A stretch of DNA of 64,000 nucleotides, taken from Corella eumyota (lineage: Eukaryota > Chordata > Ascidiacea > Phlebobranchia > Corellidae). How positions within the stretch are numbered: the first letter of the stretch is position 1; the number at the start of each line of letters is the position of its first letter. The stretch is from NCBI GenBank assembly GCA_963082875.1, contig OY720097.1:9060501-9124500 (forward strand), written 5' to 3'. Shown piece after piece: positions 49,401 through 59,760 of the stretch. Position numbers and translations under genes: made by a program. The notes under the pieces are model-generated. The model ran no database searches and was not told where the DNA came from. It saw only the letters and a list, made by a program, of their open reading frames with translations.

Positions 49401-52400
49401 GATGTACACTACTTAAATCAAATAAAACTAGTTATTTTTGTAAATAAATAACTGTATTAATAAATCAATGTAATATCAAATACACACCATTATCTTTCTC
49501 GAAGCGCAAAAATTTGATAATACTAACTGTTTTAAAGCAAGTTAGAAGATATACTACTTCTCTTAGGGTTTTTAAGCAAATAAATAGGCTATTAAAAAAA
49601 ATAAAAAATTTGAGTTTTAATTAATTTAATAAACCGGGTTAAAAGCGGTTTACACAAACCCAAATGTAATTACAGATTTATAAAGTATATGTTACATTAA
49701 CAGAAACAACATTATCTTAAGATTTTAACCGACTAATGTATCATTTTGGTTTCCATTACATTTAAACTCATTACATTTGTTTACTTTACAACTGAACTTC
49801 TTAATTTGAACTCATAAAATTTAATTTTAACTAAGAAATCCCTGCATTTACACCCTTTACAAATAAAACCCCTTATGTAAACCTTCTTTATTTAAAACCC
49901 TTTATTTGAAACCCTGCTTTTTAAATCCTAATAACTAACCGCCCTGAGTTAAAATGCTTTACAGCTAAACCTTTACCTTAACTCCTTTACCTTAACTCCT
50001 TTACTTACGCGCAATAATGTTTTATCTAGGTTTACAGAATAACTCACAAAAAAATTAAACTCATTTCTTTATGAATGGGCCATAATTCAAGTTTGAAAAC
50101 CACTTTTGAAAAGCTATTCTAAACGCGACTGGACGTCACTCAAATTTGCGTCTATGATATGGGCGCATGCCGTTAAAAACGCTTTTTGGCGTATTTATGA
50201 CAATTTTTGATAAATGAGAATTTAGATAATAAAAAACTAAAATATTTGTAAACCTAAACAATTAAACCTAATCTTGTGTTTAAAAGTATTTTTAAACGAT
50301 GTAATTTGATTGTGACGTCATAATCTACTAGAGTAGGGACAGAACCTGTTTTTTTGTAACAAAGTTTCAAAATACTTTAAAACATAGTTTTGCAACAACG
50401 TTACAACACATTCTTTAATTTGAAATTAGGTTGTATGACTCAGAGAGCCCCATCGTTTAGCAAATAATTTTGAATCTGAGCTTTTATTTAAAGGGTTTTA
50501 AATAAAGATATTAAAGTGTGAAGGGTTTAAATAAAGGAGTTTAATTGTAGGTGGTTTAGATAAAGAGTAAGAAATCCAGATATAAAGATTCAAGTTTAAA
50601 AGTTTAATTGCAGGGGACAGGAGTCTAAATGTAAACAGTTCAGATCTTGTGGTTTAACATAGGAGATTCAGATAAAAAAGTTTAGATGTAAGAGGTTAAA
50701 AAGGGCTTAAAAGGTAAGGGGTTTAGTGGTTTAACATGAGATAAACGGGTTTAAATGTAAGGGGTTTAGATAAAAAAGCTTAAATAAAAGGGGAGATGTT
50801 CAAATATAAGGGGTTTAAATGCCGAGGGTTCAAATAAAGGGGTTCAAATTTAAGAGATTTGGATGCAGTGGTTAAGTTGTAAGGTGTTTATATAAAGGAT
50901 GTTAAATGGTTTGGCAACCATTTTTGTTACTTATTTAATCGTTTTAAGCGATCAATAAAATATTTAAAGACCATGCGCGTTAGTTATGTGCAAAATGTGC
51001 AATATTTAATCCGCCTTTCTTTTAGTGTGAAATGAATTCAAACCTTATTGACTATTTCGATTTTTAGTTAGAAAATATTTACGTGCAATAAATAATATAC
51101 AATAACTTTTTTCCTGATACACAACTTACTTCAAAGTACGGCTCAGCATCAACAACACCATTGCACATAGAAAAACATCCATTTTCTTGAACTAAAATAC
51201 CGCATTCATTTCTTATGTTATCCGTGACCTCACAAGGCTCGTCGCGCATCGGTACGCTATCACATCTGAAAATTTATATAGATATGAACATAATATGTTT
51301 AAAAACTTTGTCGCTTATGATTTTTCCTATTTTAAAACTAATAACTTACTCTTTAGTTTCAGTAATAAATTGATTGCTAAATTCAATTGGATCATCTGTT
51401 ATTTGCCCGGTATCTAGTCTTAAATCATCATTTGGATCTCCATTGCAGTCACCGCACAAACCTAATCAATATTGTAACTGGCGTTTTTTTAATTCCGATT
51501 TGGGGTACATAACGTCTATACAATCCAACAACATTCCCCAAAAACTAAATAAGTTTACTTTTGAAAGCAGTTTGTATTTAGTTCAGAAAACTGTTTACCT
51601 TCAACATTGTCACGGAATGAAAATGGAACTCCTACAGTTAAATAACTATCGCCATCAAACCTAACCATCATTCGTGAAGGAAAATTGGCTATAACAAACC
51701 TTCCGCTTAAATAAATCGACAATCCACTTGTTCGACTTGTGTAGGGCAAGCTTGTTATTTCTCCGTTAATCTATTGAAAAATATAAATCAGTTAGCCCAT
51801 GACTGTGGGTGGTATTAAAAAGTAAGTTTAAATGTTTAAAGTTAGTGAGTTTAAATGTTACGTACCCTGACTAGCCTTCCTTTAAGTAGTTCAATAGTCT
51901 CGCCACCAAATCGAATAATCACTTTTCTTAGCCAAGAATATTGGGTAATTCCGCTTCTATGTTCATTATCCACCTTCGTAAAAATAAACATAATTTTTTA
52001 AACATATATTTAAATTATTAAATGATAATAAAAATTAACAAATTGTTTTACTTACTTCAATAGTGTATGGTTGACCGTTAAATCCTCTATTTCTAACAAG
52101 AACGTAGGAACAAATTCCTTGGAAATCAAATCTTTTTCCATCAAAAGTTAGGTAATGTGGATCACCAACAGCGTAGCAATATTTCAATGAGCCTGTGTAA
52201 CATTAAGTTTAAGGGCAAATTTGACGTAGTTGTTCTGTATATGTATACATTTCTTATAACTGTTGTAAATTTAATTCGCAAAGGCTTTATTTTTAACAGC
52301 TTATACGTATAAATATTATAAGGCGTGATAGGGTGTAGATACTATGACTTTGTAACTTAACTGTAGGTACCATGACTTAACGGTAACTTTTCAAAAAAAG

Positions 52401-55400
52401 AATTTAAAACTTATAAATCCAACCTTCGTTTCGACAGGATGGGTGTTCTTTTGACCATGTTTGATCACCTACACACTGTACTCTTTCATCTCCGTCAAGT
52501 TGGTAACCAGGATCGCATTGGTAGGTTACAAATTCACCCTCGTTGTAAAAGGGTCTGCTGGAAACAATCATGCCGTTGTCTGGTGATCTCGGAGCATTAC
52601 AACCGATTGAAACTAAAAATACCGTTAGTTTTAATTTAATACATTGTATTTGCTACTTCTTTATATGTGGAAATTACATTCTTCGTTTTGAGATTTTACA
52701 AACTTCAATACAAAATTGTACTGAACAGTTATTCAATGAAGGAAATGTGATAGAAAAATACTAACCATCTCCAACTGCCCTCCATGTTATTCTGAAACCT
52801 TCTCTTTCAAAGCGGTCGTTGGAAATAAAACGAACTGTGGCAATGTTTTCAGTTGATTCAAACCTTCGACCGGTAATGAATCCACATATTCTTTGTATGC
52901 GAGTAAACCGCGAAATTCCACTGTAATACTATACAAATACACAAATTTATCAGAATGGGCTTATTAAACCTTTTTGTAAAAATTGTTAAACTCTTTAATT
53001 TTCATTGAGATAACATTTATTTAATGTAGATTAATTAATTTTGACTAGCACACACCTCTATTGTATCAGAAGTACAACGACTCTGTGCTTCGATAGCAAT
53101 ATCATCAAATGTTACTTCAACTCGCATTCCAGGTCTAACTATAATGTTCCAAGTACAGTCTTGGTTGGGCGGGTATTGATACGGATAGTTAAAACTTGTT
53201 ATCTCGCCAGAAGACTGGCCTTCAATTCGCCCCCCGCAAGCTTTAAAACATAAAAGAAAACTATTTAACCAGTTTAGTTATTGGGTAGTTTTGGTTGGTA
53301 CAAAAGAGAAAAAAAAATTTACGAAAACATATTTTTATATCCCTTAAATATACATTCATGTACAAAATTAAATTTTTTTATTACACCTATCCGACGCTAG
53401 AAAATATATATAGTTGGCAAATTATACACTTACGCATAGGTGTGTACAGCTTACACTCCGGGGCTAGGTGAGACCATTCACCACTTCGTTCGCAAACTGG
53501 AACTGGATTACCGATAGGCAGGTAGCCACGATTGCAGGAATACCTTCCCCTTGAACCAATGTTCCAAAAATTTGCAAACGGAACAGAACCGAATGGAGCG
53601 GCCACCAAGGCATTACATCCTTAAAATAAAACATAGTTTAACTTATACGTGTAGTGATTAAGCTACAAGCACGCGTCGTTTTTTGTTTTATTCGCACGTT
53701 ACCGCGATCATCGTACTTACATAAATTGATAATTTTCGTTTAAAAATCATTTTTTAAAAACTTACATAATACGTTGTTTTTATAAGATTAGATAATAAGG
53801 TAATTTTTTCAAGTTATGTAATACGGAGATGATAGCGGTTTAGCAGAAAGGTTAGATAACTGTAATCTCAGTATCTAGTAAATACACAAAATTTTCTGAA
53901 AAACACCAACCACAGCGTAACAGTTCTACAACACGATGTGATAATTACATTACCCAAATAAATAAAATAACCAAAACTTACAAGAACGAAATATTACTAA
54001 AATACATAAACAAACTTCACTTATCTTGGGCGGCATTACGAAACTTGTTAAGTTTAATTTAACGATCTCGCTAATGCTTCAAAATTTAGCGAGCTATCTC
54101 GCTCGTTAACTGAATTGGTATTACGAAACCAGCTAGTTTGTTAAAAATAAGAGAGTGCAAAAGAAGGGATTTTGAGCTACGCAAAGTGACGTTTTTTACG
54201 TTTTTACACAATATTAATGGCTACATCAAAGCGGCGATTACACCAAGGGGCGCTTTTATACTGTCGTTTTCATAATGACAGTAAAAACTTGTACGGTTAT
54301 TATATTTTATGGTAAAAATGATGTTAAAACGCATTACTTGACAAAGCAAAATATAGGTGTTTATACACTTGTATTTATTTAAAAAGTATAACATTTTGTC
54401 TCTAATAACTTTTAAAAATCCGTACTAAGAAGCTACGCTGAAAAATAAAACCATTTGTTAATTTTATAGTCCACACATACAAATGCACTTTGTTAATATA
54501 AACTATTTTAAAATACATGTTTTACTTTACATCCATTAGGTTTATTAAAAGATAAATTACACAAATTACCAATAGTTTAGTTAATAAGTTTAAATACCAA
54601 TATTTATAGATATTTTAAGGCATTTATTTAGCAATTTTAAAATATATTTATAAATAACATATGAGTATTTATGTACCACAAAAATATTTTCAATGTTTAA
54701 CATAGCAAAAATCAAAGCAAAATACTCCTCGCTAAGTTAACGGACGATATATTCTACTCGCTAAATTTTGTGCTTTCTTGCTTGTTAAAAGTGAAACTTT
54801 TTGTTTCGTAATACCGATTTTCTCGCTAAGTGACGTTCTCGCTCGCTAATGATGTTTAACTAACGAGATCGTTAACTTAACAAGTTTCGTAGTGCCTCCC
54901 CTGGTTGCTACAACCAGGACATGTAAAAATTAATGATTTGCAATTCATTGATTGTCAAAACATGAGGCAATTTAAAAAAATTTTACACCTTTATAACCAT
55001 GATGCTAATTGAACATTAAAGTTACCGTTAATAAAGTTTAATAAGATAAAGTACAACTTAATCTTACCGCGAGCGACGCAGTCCGGTGTGTCAGACGACC
55101 ACCCTCCGTTTGGTTGGCAAATAATAGCGTTAAACCCGTTTAAAGCGAAACGTTCAGGGCAATTAAAATTGATTCGTTGAAACGTCCGAAAAAACTCTCC
55201 GGTTGCGGGAATAGTAATAAGCCTAGGGTCCAAATCTGTAGGTCTTCTACATGATCCTAGCAAATAAAAATTTATAATTATTAAAACATAGCATAAATAC
55301 AAATTGTATTTGGTTTAGACTATTTGTAGGAGTATAATTTAAAAAAAATAAAAAGTTTTTCTTTTAAGTATTTTATATAAGGTAAATTAACTATATTTGT

Positions 55401-55482
55401 TAAATACAATACCTTGCGAATATGCCTGAAGAGCGATAAACGATACACTTATAAAACCACTTAAAATTAAACGAATTAACAT
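30005..55482 (-). CDS. Giant secreted CCP/CUB/VWD/EGF protein with CILP-like C-terminus (3851 aa, 77 exons)
   Basis: Paralogue of the plus-strand gene. The ATG at 55482 opens a signal peptide ([19 protein letters not shown], exon 55413-55482). Order: CCP, CCP, CUB, a 17-exon block (CCP-VWD-C8-TIL-VWC-VWD-C8-TIL-EGF-EGF), a second copy of that block, a CCP/EGF array, a fifth VWD-C8-TIL-VWC, then the CILP region. Totals: 12 CCP, 12 EGF-like, 1 CUB, 5 VWD. All 77 exons splice in phase to 11556 nt; coordinates are in the sub-entries. All five VWDs carry GDPHY. The last 22 exons mirror those of the other gene in order and nearly in length. Stop TAA at 30007-30005 overlaps an AATAAA. The size and cysteine-rich D assemblies suggest a disulfide-linked gel or matrix polymer; that is inference. 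Gene predictors may split it. Confidence 0.85.
31751..32055 (+). repeat. tRNA-derived SINE, antisense in intron of the minus-strand gene
   Basis: B-box GGTTCAATCT at 31791-31800; body with a local duplication (TCCTGCTGAGCC then TCCTGCTGAACC about 40 bp apart); GAGACTGGGTCGGGGTAAC; tail CACATCGGTGATAAAG. Same family as 17609-17913. Lies in the intron 31717-32125, opposite in orientation to the host gene. Confidence 0.75.
34457..34486. repeat. (AT)n microsatellite
   Basis: About 15 uninterrupted AT units in the intron next to a TIL exon of the minus-strand gene. No coding or regulatory role is apparent. Confidence 0.85.
35896..36097 (-). repeat. Diverged tRNA-derived SINE in intron
   Basis: Read on the minus strand: a head ATGGCAATGCGGTGCAGTGG, then a shortened body, AATTGGCGAGCAATATAAAC, GAACTAGATTGGGGTAACTG and the tail GCACATCGATGATAAA. 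It matches the 17.6-kb family with an internal deletion around the B-box. Lies in the intron 35831-36165. Confidence 0.6.
36616..41847 (-). other. CCP/EGF array, minus-strand CILP-like gene
   Basis: Exons 5'-3', all phase 1-1: CCP 41632-41847, EGF 41304-41423, CCP 40962-41177, CCP 40608-40799, EGF 40249-40371, EGF 40011-40124, CCP 39515-39697, EGF 39308-39427, CCP 38988-39170, EGF 38749-38871, CCP 38441-38620, EGF 37969-38097, EGF 37677-37793, CCP 37358-37537, EGF 36913-37032, CCP 36616-36795. Calcium-binding starts include DVNEC, DVDEC, NADEC, DINEC. The EGFs at 40011 (VHNCVDQC) and 37677 ([10 protein letters not shown]) have atypical starts. Unlike the plus-strand gene, alternation is broken by one CCP-CCP and two EGF-EGF pairs, implying single-exon duplications or losses. 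Confidence 0.85.
42009..46530 (-). other. Block B: tandem copy of block A (17 exons)
   Basis: Exons 5'-3': 46342-46530 (CCP); 46086-46222, 45731-45838, 45467-45638, 45188-45302 (VWD3, [18 protein letters not shown]); 44980-45115, 44612-44744 (C8); 44346-44542 (TIL); 44092-44233 (VWC-like); 43727-43986, 43496-43651, 43257-43423 (VWD4, WGDPHYMTF); 43006-43150, 42731-42894 (C8/TIL); 42460-42581 (TIL end); 42227-42331 (short EGF-like); 42009-42125 (EGF, DLNEC). VWD4 and VWD2 differ at about 3 of the first 87 residues and their flanking introns also align, while VWD3 and VWD1 differ at roughly a third of the first exon. So the duplication is recent or has been partly homogenised. Confidence 0.85.
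46632..52612 (-). other. Block A: CCP-VWD1-VWD2-EGF-EGF (17 exons)
   Basis: Exons 5'-3': 52424-52612 (CCP); 52056-52192, 51866-51973, 51599-51770, 51350-51461 (VWD1, [18 protein letters not shown]); 51130-51265, 49230-49362 (C8); 48964-49160 (TIL); 48708-48849 (VWC-like); 48351-48610, 48118-48273, 47852-48018 (VWD2, [19 protein letters not shown]); 47601-47745, 47332-47495 (C8/TIL start); 47072-47193 (TIL end); 46851-46955 (short EGF-like); 46632-46751 (calcium-binding EGF, DINEC). Exon lengths match block B in 15 of 17 exons. VWD1 reads GLCGDCNG where the family has GLCGNYNG, creating a CGDC pair. The C8 intron 49363-51129 is 1.77 kb here against 235 bp in block B, owing to inserted repeat DNA. 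Confidence 0.85.
49846..50915. repeat. Inverted minisatellite arrays inside a VWD-block intron
   Basis: The right array (about 50490-50910) is 15-20 degenerate copies of a 17-25-bp unit like AAGGGGTTTAAATAAA. The left array (about 49846-50005) carries the same unit in reverse (TTATTTAAAACCC, ATTTGAAACCC). About 480 bp of non-repeated AT-rich DNA separates them. The pair could fold back as a hairpin. It fills the 1.77-kb C8 intron of block A and is absent from the 235-bp matching intron of block B, so it arrived or expanded after the block duplication. Confidence 0.7.
52766..53240 (-). other. CUB domain, minus-strand CILP-like gene
   Basis: Two exons, 53056-53240 and 52766-52928, phases 1-0 and 0-1. 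Features: PCGGRIEG start, [16 protein letters not shown] (the NYPxxYPxxxxCxW signature), [17 protein letters not shown], then CGFITGRRF and [19 protein letters not shown] near the end. The [10 protein letters not shown] end is the classic CUB G-F-x-x-x-(Y/W) strand. The plus-strand paralogue has no CUB, so this was gained here or lost there. Confidence 0.8.
53434..55256 (-). other. N-terminal CCP pair, minus-strand CILP-like gene
   Basis: Exon 55068-55256 encodes CCP1 ([12 protein letters not shown] ... [10 protein letters not shown]) and exon 53434-53619 encodes CCP2 ([10 protein letters not shown] ... [10 protein letters not shown]). Both are phase 1-1. The 1.45-kb intron between them hosts the inverted-repeat element at 54027-54902. 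Confidence 0.8.
54027..54902. mobile_element. Non-autonomous DNA element with about 100-bp inverted ends
   Basis: The left end GGGCGGCATTACGAAACTTG at about 54028 pairs with the right end, whose reverse complement reads GGGAGGCACTACGAAACTTG. Both continue with TTAACGATCTCG and a second pair of matching blocks (GGTATTACGAAAC at about 54117 and the reverse complement of about 54805). The interior is AT-rich and non-coding. GGG-starting ends of this kind recall PIF/Harbinger-type MITEs, but I could not define the target duplication. Lies in the first large intron of the minus-strand gene. Confidence 0.7.
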
Positions 55483-57558
55483 TGCTTTTATAAAAAAGCT
55501 ATTGTATTATATACCCACGTACACTTTAACATGGGTGTACAAATAATAAATTTTAAAATAATACGTCGTTTTTATACCTTTTTGCGAGAGTAACACAAAA
55601 AAAGAGTTACGCTTTAAATAAATGCCAATAAATCCTTTTTTGCTACATTCAAAACAAAAGAATTAATCCGATGTTGTTTTATTTTGGTCTGATTATGGGA
55701 TTAGCTCAAAAATTCCAATTTATAAAATTTCAGTAATTAGTACTTTGTTAGAATAATATGCTTATTAATATGCAGACAACGCTATTATTACAATGTTTTT
55801 TTGTCGCATCCAATAATCTAATAGTGCAGAAACGTACATAAAAACAATTATAATGAAAATAATTTAGATTTAAAAACATTAAAGTTGGTAATTATAAAAT
55901 GTAATTTTACATGTTATTAAATTTAATTGTGTTGTGGTTCACCATTTTGTCGTAAAACTAATATTTTTCTACGCACATCAATCTAGTCTAATTAATATCT
56001 TTAAATAGATTTTAAATTTCCAGACCTAATTCGTAAAACAGGTTTGTAATCTTTTAGCTAAGTAAGGTAAGATTACGTTACAGTCTAAACCTAGTTTATT
56101 TTCGAACATGTTTTATAGACACTTATTTATACATAAACGTAAATATTTTAAGTGTTTTTACACGGGATTGACTTCGTAAAAAAGGTGTGTTATGTATCGA
56201 CTTTATTTATAACGCTTAACGTTAAATAGAAATTAAAACGTTAAAATAAAAGTAAAAATTTTACAGATGATTATTTTTTCTTAGAAATATAACCCTGCGG
56301 ACAGGCCGTAAGTCAACTAATGCGCTGAAGCTTCAAAATATAAAAAAAAGGTTTTAAAATTTTTTTTTAAATTAAACATTGGTTATATTTTTATAATCAA
56401 TTGCAAAAACACATATCTTGCTATGTAATTACTAAAACGTTTAAATAAATTTTCAAAATGGGACTTTTTTAAATTTTTATATTTAAAAAAAATATTTTTT
56501 TGAAATATGTAGTTATCGTGTAACTTGCAAATTAACGCCATTGTAAATATAACACGAATCACAGATCATGAACAATAACGAAATGTACTAAAGGGTTAGT
56601 ATTTGTACAACAACAATGTTTGGCAAATCACGTTCCAACGTCTTAGAATCAAAGCGTCTACAACGTGGTAACAGAAATCTCCATTTATTGTTGTGGTTAA
56701 ACTAAAATGCCAAAAAACTTAAGTAACGTATAATAATAGAATAATATTTTTTAGCAAAAATCAGCCCGTACCTGGCAGTATTGGTTTTGATGTGCGCAAA
56801 TGCAGGTTTATTTTTTGATTAACATGAATTTGTATTGCTCGCCGAAAAAACCGAATTATATCGATTTACACGATTACGTAGACGAAAATACCCGTTTAAA
56901 ACGATAAACAAGCTTTGGATATTTTTAATTAAAATTTGTAAAAAAATTGGAATTTTGGTTTAAGATAACAAGTTATGATAATTGTTTTACATTATTCTGC
57001 ATTTAACTTACATTAAGAGTATTTTGTGCCCTTATTTATTCTAAACCGGTTATTATAATTTATACTTAAAATATTAAGTTGACTTAGTAAATAAATATAT
57101 GTTTTGCAAATGGTACTGTCACGATATGACAATAATTAACTAACTTTACAATGCTTTGACTCTCTTAAAACATTTGTTTGGTGCAAATTTGTCATAAAAC
57201 ATATTTTTTGTGATTAATACAGGAAATTCAGCTTAAAATTGGTTGTTAAAGTCTAGTAAGTAACCAAATTGCTATGAAATATTATTATTACCGATTTCAT
57301 GAAGTATCATTAAGCTATAAAGTTTAACATGTTATCTACGTTAAGATTACAACTTAATATTAACTGTTCAAGTCGCATGTTTGATAGCTTACTTACAAAA
57401 CAGTTTTTTTATAGTAAGATTATACGTACTGTCAGTAGACTTTAGTTAGTTAGTTTTTGTAAAGTATACTTGCAAAAACTGTTATAATACAAGTTTTAAA
57501 AAATGCCATTTTAATTTGCAGACTAAATTGTAACATCAAAAAAAATTAGCAAGAAACA
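55483..57558. other. Head-to-head intergenic (shared promoter) region
   Basis: 2.1 kb between the start codons of the minus-strand CILP-like gene and the plus-strand SMP-30-like gene, so it must hold both promoters. AT-rich throughout. I see no clear TATA/initiator pair, repeat or exon. Confidence 0.45.
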
Positions 57559-59760
57559 ATGAAAATTTACAAACCTAATTTTATTAGAGTAGCAGGGAAT
57601 TTAAATGGATCGGAAGGACCGGTATTTGATACTAGTGGACAGTTCTATGCAGTTGCCCCAATGGAAAATGCTAAAAGTGATAGGTAAACATAATATTGTT
57701 ACTTATATGTATGCAAAGAAACTTTTTATATATATATTGATAATTTTATGTATACGCAAAGAAAAAACTTTTGTAGACGTATCAGGAGAAAACCCATGCC
57801 ACTACAAAGACTACGATAACCTTTTTCTTGCAAATAGGAAATTACGTAGAATTTCTCTCAAATATTTGCCAAATTGTGTGTCTACTTAAAATGAATTGAT
57901 GTACTAAGCATTTTTAGATTTAAAATTATTATAAAGGCAAGTTTATTTTTTAATTGTATTGGATTTTTTTAACTTGCACAAAGACATCATAATTTTTGAA
58001 ATTGAATCAGTATTTTTCCAAAATTCGGGGTTTAGCCTAGCAAAAATCACAAAAAGAAAAATATGTGGTGTTACCGTCGTATGCCTTCATGCTGGCAGAA
58101 AAATTTGCCTTTTCTATGCCGTTTGTTGTATATTTATGGCATTTTTGCGAAAAATAATTTTATATATATTTACTGAATAATAAAGCAATATATTAAAAAA
58201 TAAAATATGATTTATCATAGCTTTATGTTATTTTTAATAGGTCGAGACAGGTTAACTGAGTTAAATAATGGTATATCCGTGCATGTTAAAATACCAATAT
58301 AACTTTAAAAAACATGCTTCGCGTCTTTATCTCTTTAACCAACCTTATTATAATACAATTTTATTATATCAACTTCTGAATTTTTTATTACAGATAACTA
58401 ATTCCTTAATAAAAACTTGTAACTGGTTTAAAAGCTACACTTTTATACGTTTTTACAATTAATTAATTTATAATTAAAGAGATGAAAACACATTTAAAGA
58501 TGGAACTGGGGGGAAAGTGTACAAAGTAAACTTGAAGAGCGGCGAGATAAAGTGTTTCTGTACACCTCACGTTGATGGTTTTGGGGGAAGACCAGCCGGT
58601 AGTCAATTTGATAAAGAAGGCTTTTTATGGGTTGCAGATATGAGACTCGGCTTGCTAAAGATCGATGAACAGGGCAATGCAACACAGGTTCTATTTAAGG
58701 CAAAGTTATTAAAATATAATACCATGCTAAAATCCATACACTTGCATTTAAATAAACAAATAATAAAAGTTAATAATAAAATACATGCAGTATTTATTTT
58801 CTTGTTACTTAGGTTAGCAAAGTTGACACAAACGGTGATCTACTAAACAGTGCAAATGATCTTGTTTTTGATGACAATGGAAACTTATGGTTTACTGGAC
58901 CTGGTAATCCGATAGCTCCCTTTCCAGAAGAAAGAGACATTTTATTTAAAGTATGATTTACTTGAAAAGTATATCCAATGGTTAATAAGATAGGTTGTAA
59001 TTTTCGGGCCGCGAACAAACCAACTACATTTAAATCTTTTTGCAATATATATGTTAATACACTAACCCTACATAAATAATAAATTTTTTTGACGTAACTG
59101 CGATAATTTATACTGTTTTTTGTTATTATTAAGGTTCTGGTGTCTATACTTTTGCGGCCTATATTTTCTAAGAACAGTATATTACAAGTAAACTTTAATG
59201 TTAAAGGATTTTTTATTTTTTTTTATAGAAGCCACTTGGCAGGTTATACTGCCTACCTTTCAAGCACACCGTACCAATGTTAGTTGATGACAATTTTGTC
59301 TTCTGTAACGGGATCGCTGTGAAGGGTAAACTACTCATAGTTGCAGAAACGATGAGACAACAACTGATTGGTTATAATATAGTCAAAGCCGGCATTGTTA
59401 AAAATCGAAGAGTTTGGGCCTGGGGAAAAGTACCAGACGGAGGTAAACTAATTTGTCGCCCCACATTTAGGAAATTTTTGCGTTAAATATCTTGTTTTAG
59501 GTACTTTTATGCCCGACGGAATGGATTTTGATAGCGCTGGCCAACTTTTGGTAGCAAATCATGGCGGTTCGCATTTAGAAGTTTATTCACCTGAAGGAGG
59601 GATCGAGCCAATTGGCAGGATTAAATGTCCCTTTCGTCAACCCAGCAACCTTCAGTTTGAACCAGGCACGAAAACCTGTTATGTTACAGAGCATGACGAT
59701 AATGCTTTATGGAAATTTGAATGGGAACACAGTGGCATGCCTATGTTTTGTAATACATAA
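57559..59760 (+). CDS. SMP-30/gluconolactonase/LRE-like family protein (314 aa, 5 exons)
   Basis: Six-bladed beta-propeller metal-dependent lactonase family. Exons 57559-57683, 58480-58687, 58813-58950, 59229-59442, 59501-59760 (945 nt, phases close). The ATG at 57559 starts MKIYKPNFIRVAGN with no signal peptide, so probably cytosolic. Family motifs: GSEGPVFD (metal-binding Glu), NDLVFDDNGNLWFTGPG (Asn), FCNGIAV (the NG metal-ligand site) and PDGMDFDSAGQLLVANHGG (catalytic Asp in PDG). Length about 300 is normal. All expected metal ligands are present, so it looks active. Substrate (gluconolactone, another lactone, or an organophosphate) cannot be told from sequence. The first intron is about 800 bp. 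Called by family only. Confidence 0.8.

Noticed and set aside
57605-57889. 94-residue frame at the start of the SMP-30-like gene
   Set aside because: It is a wrong-frame reading through the first exon and intron; the true frame starts at 57559.
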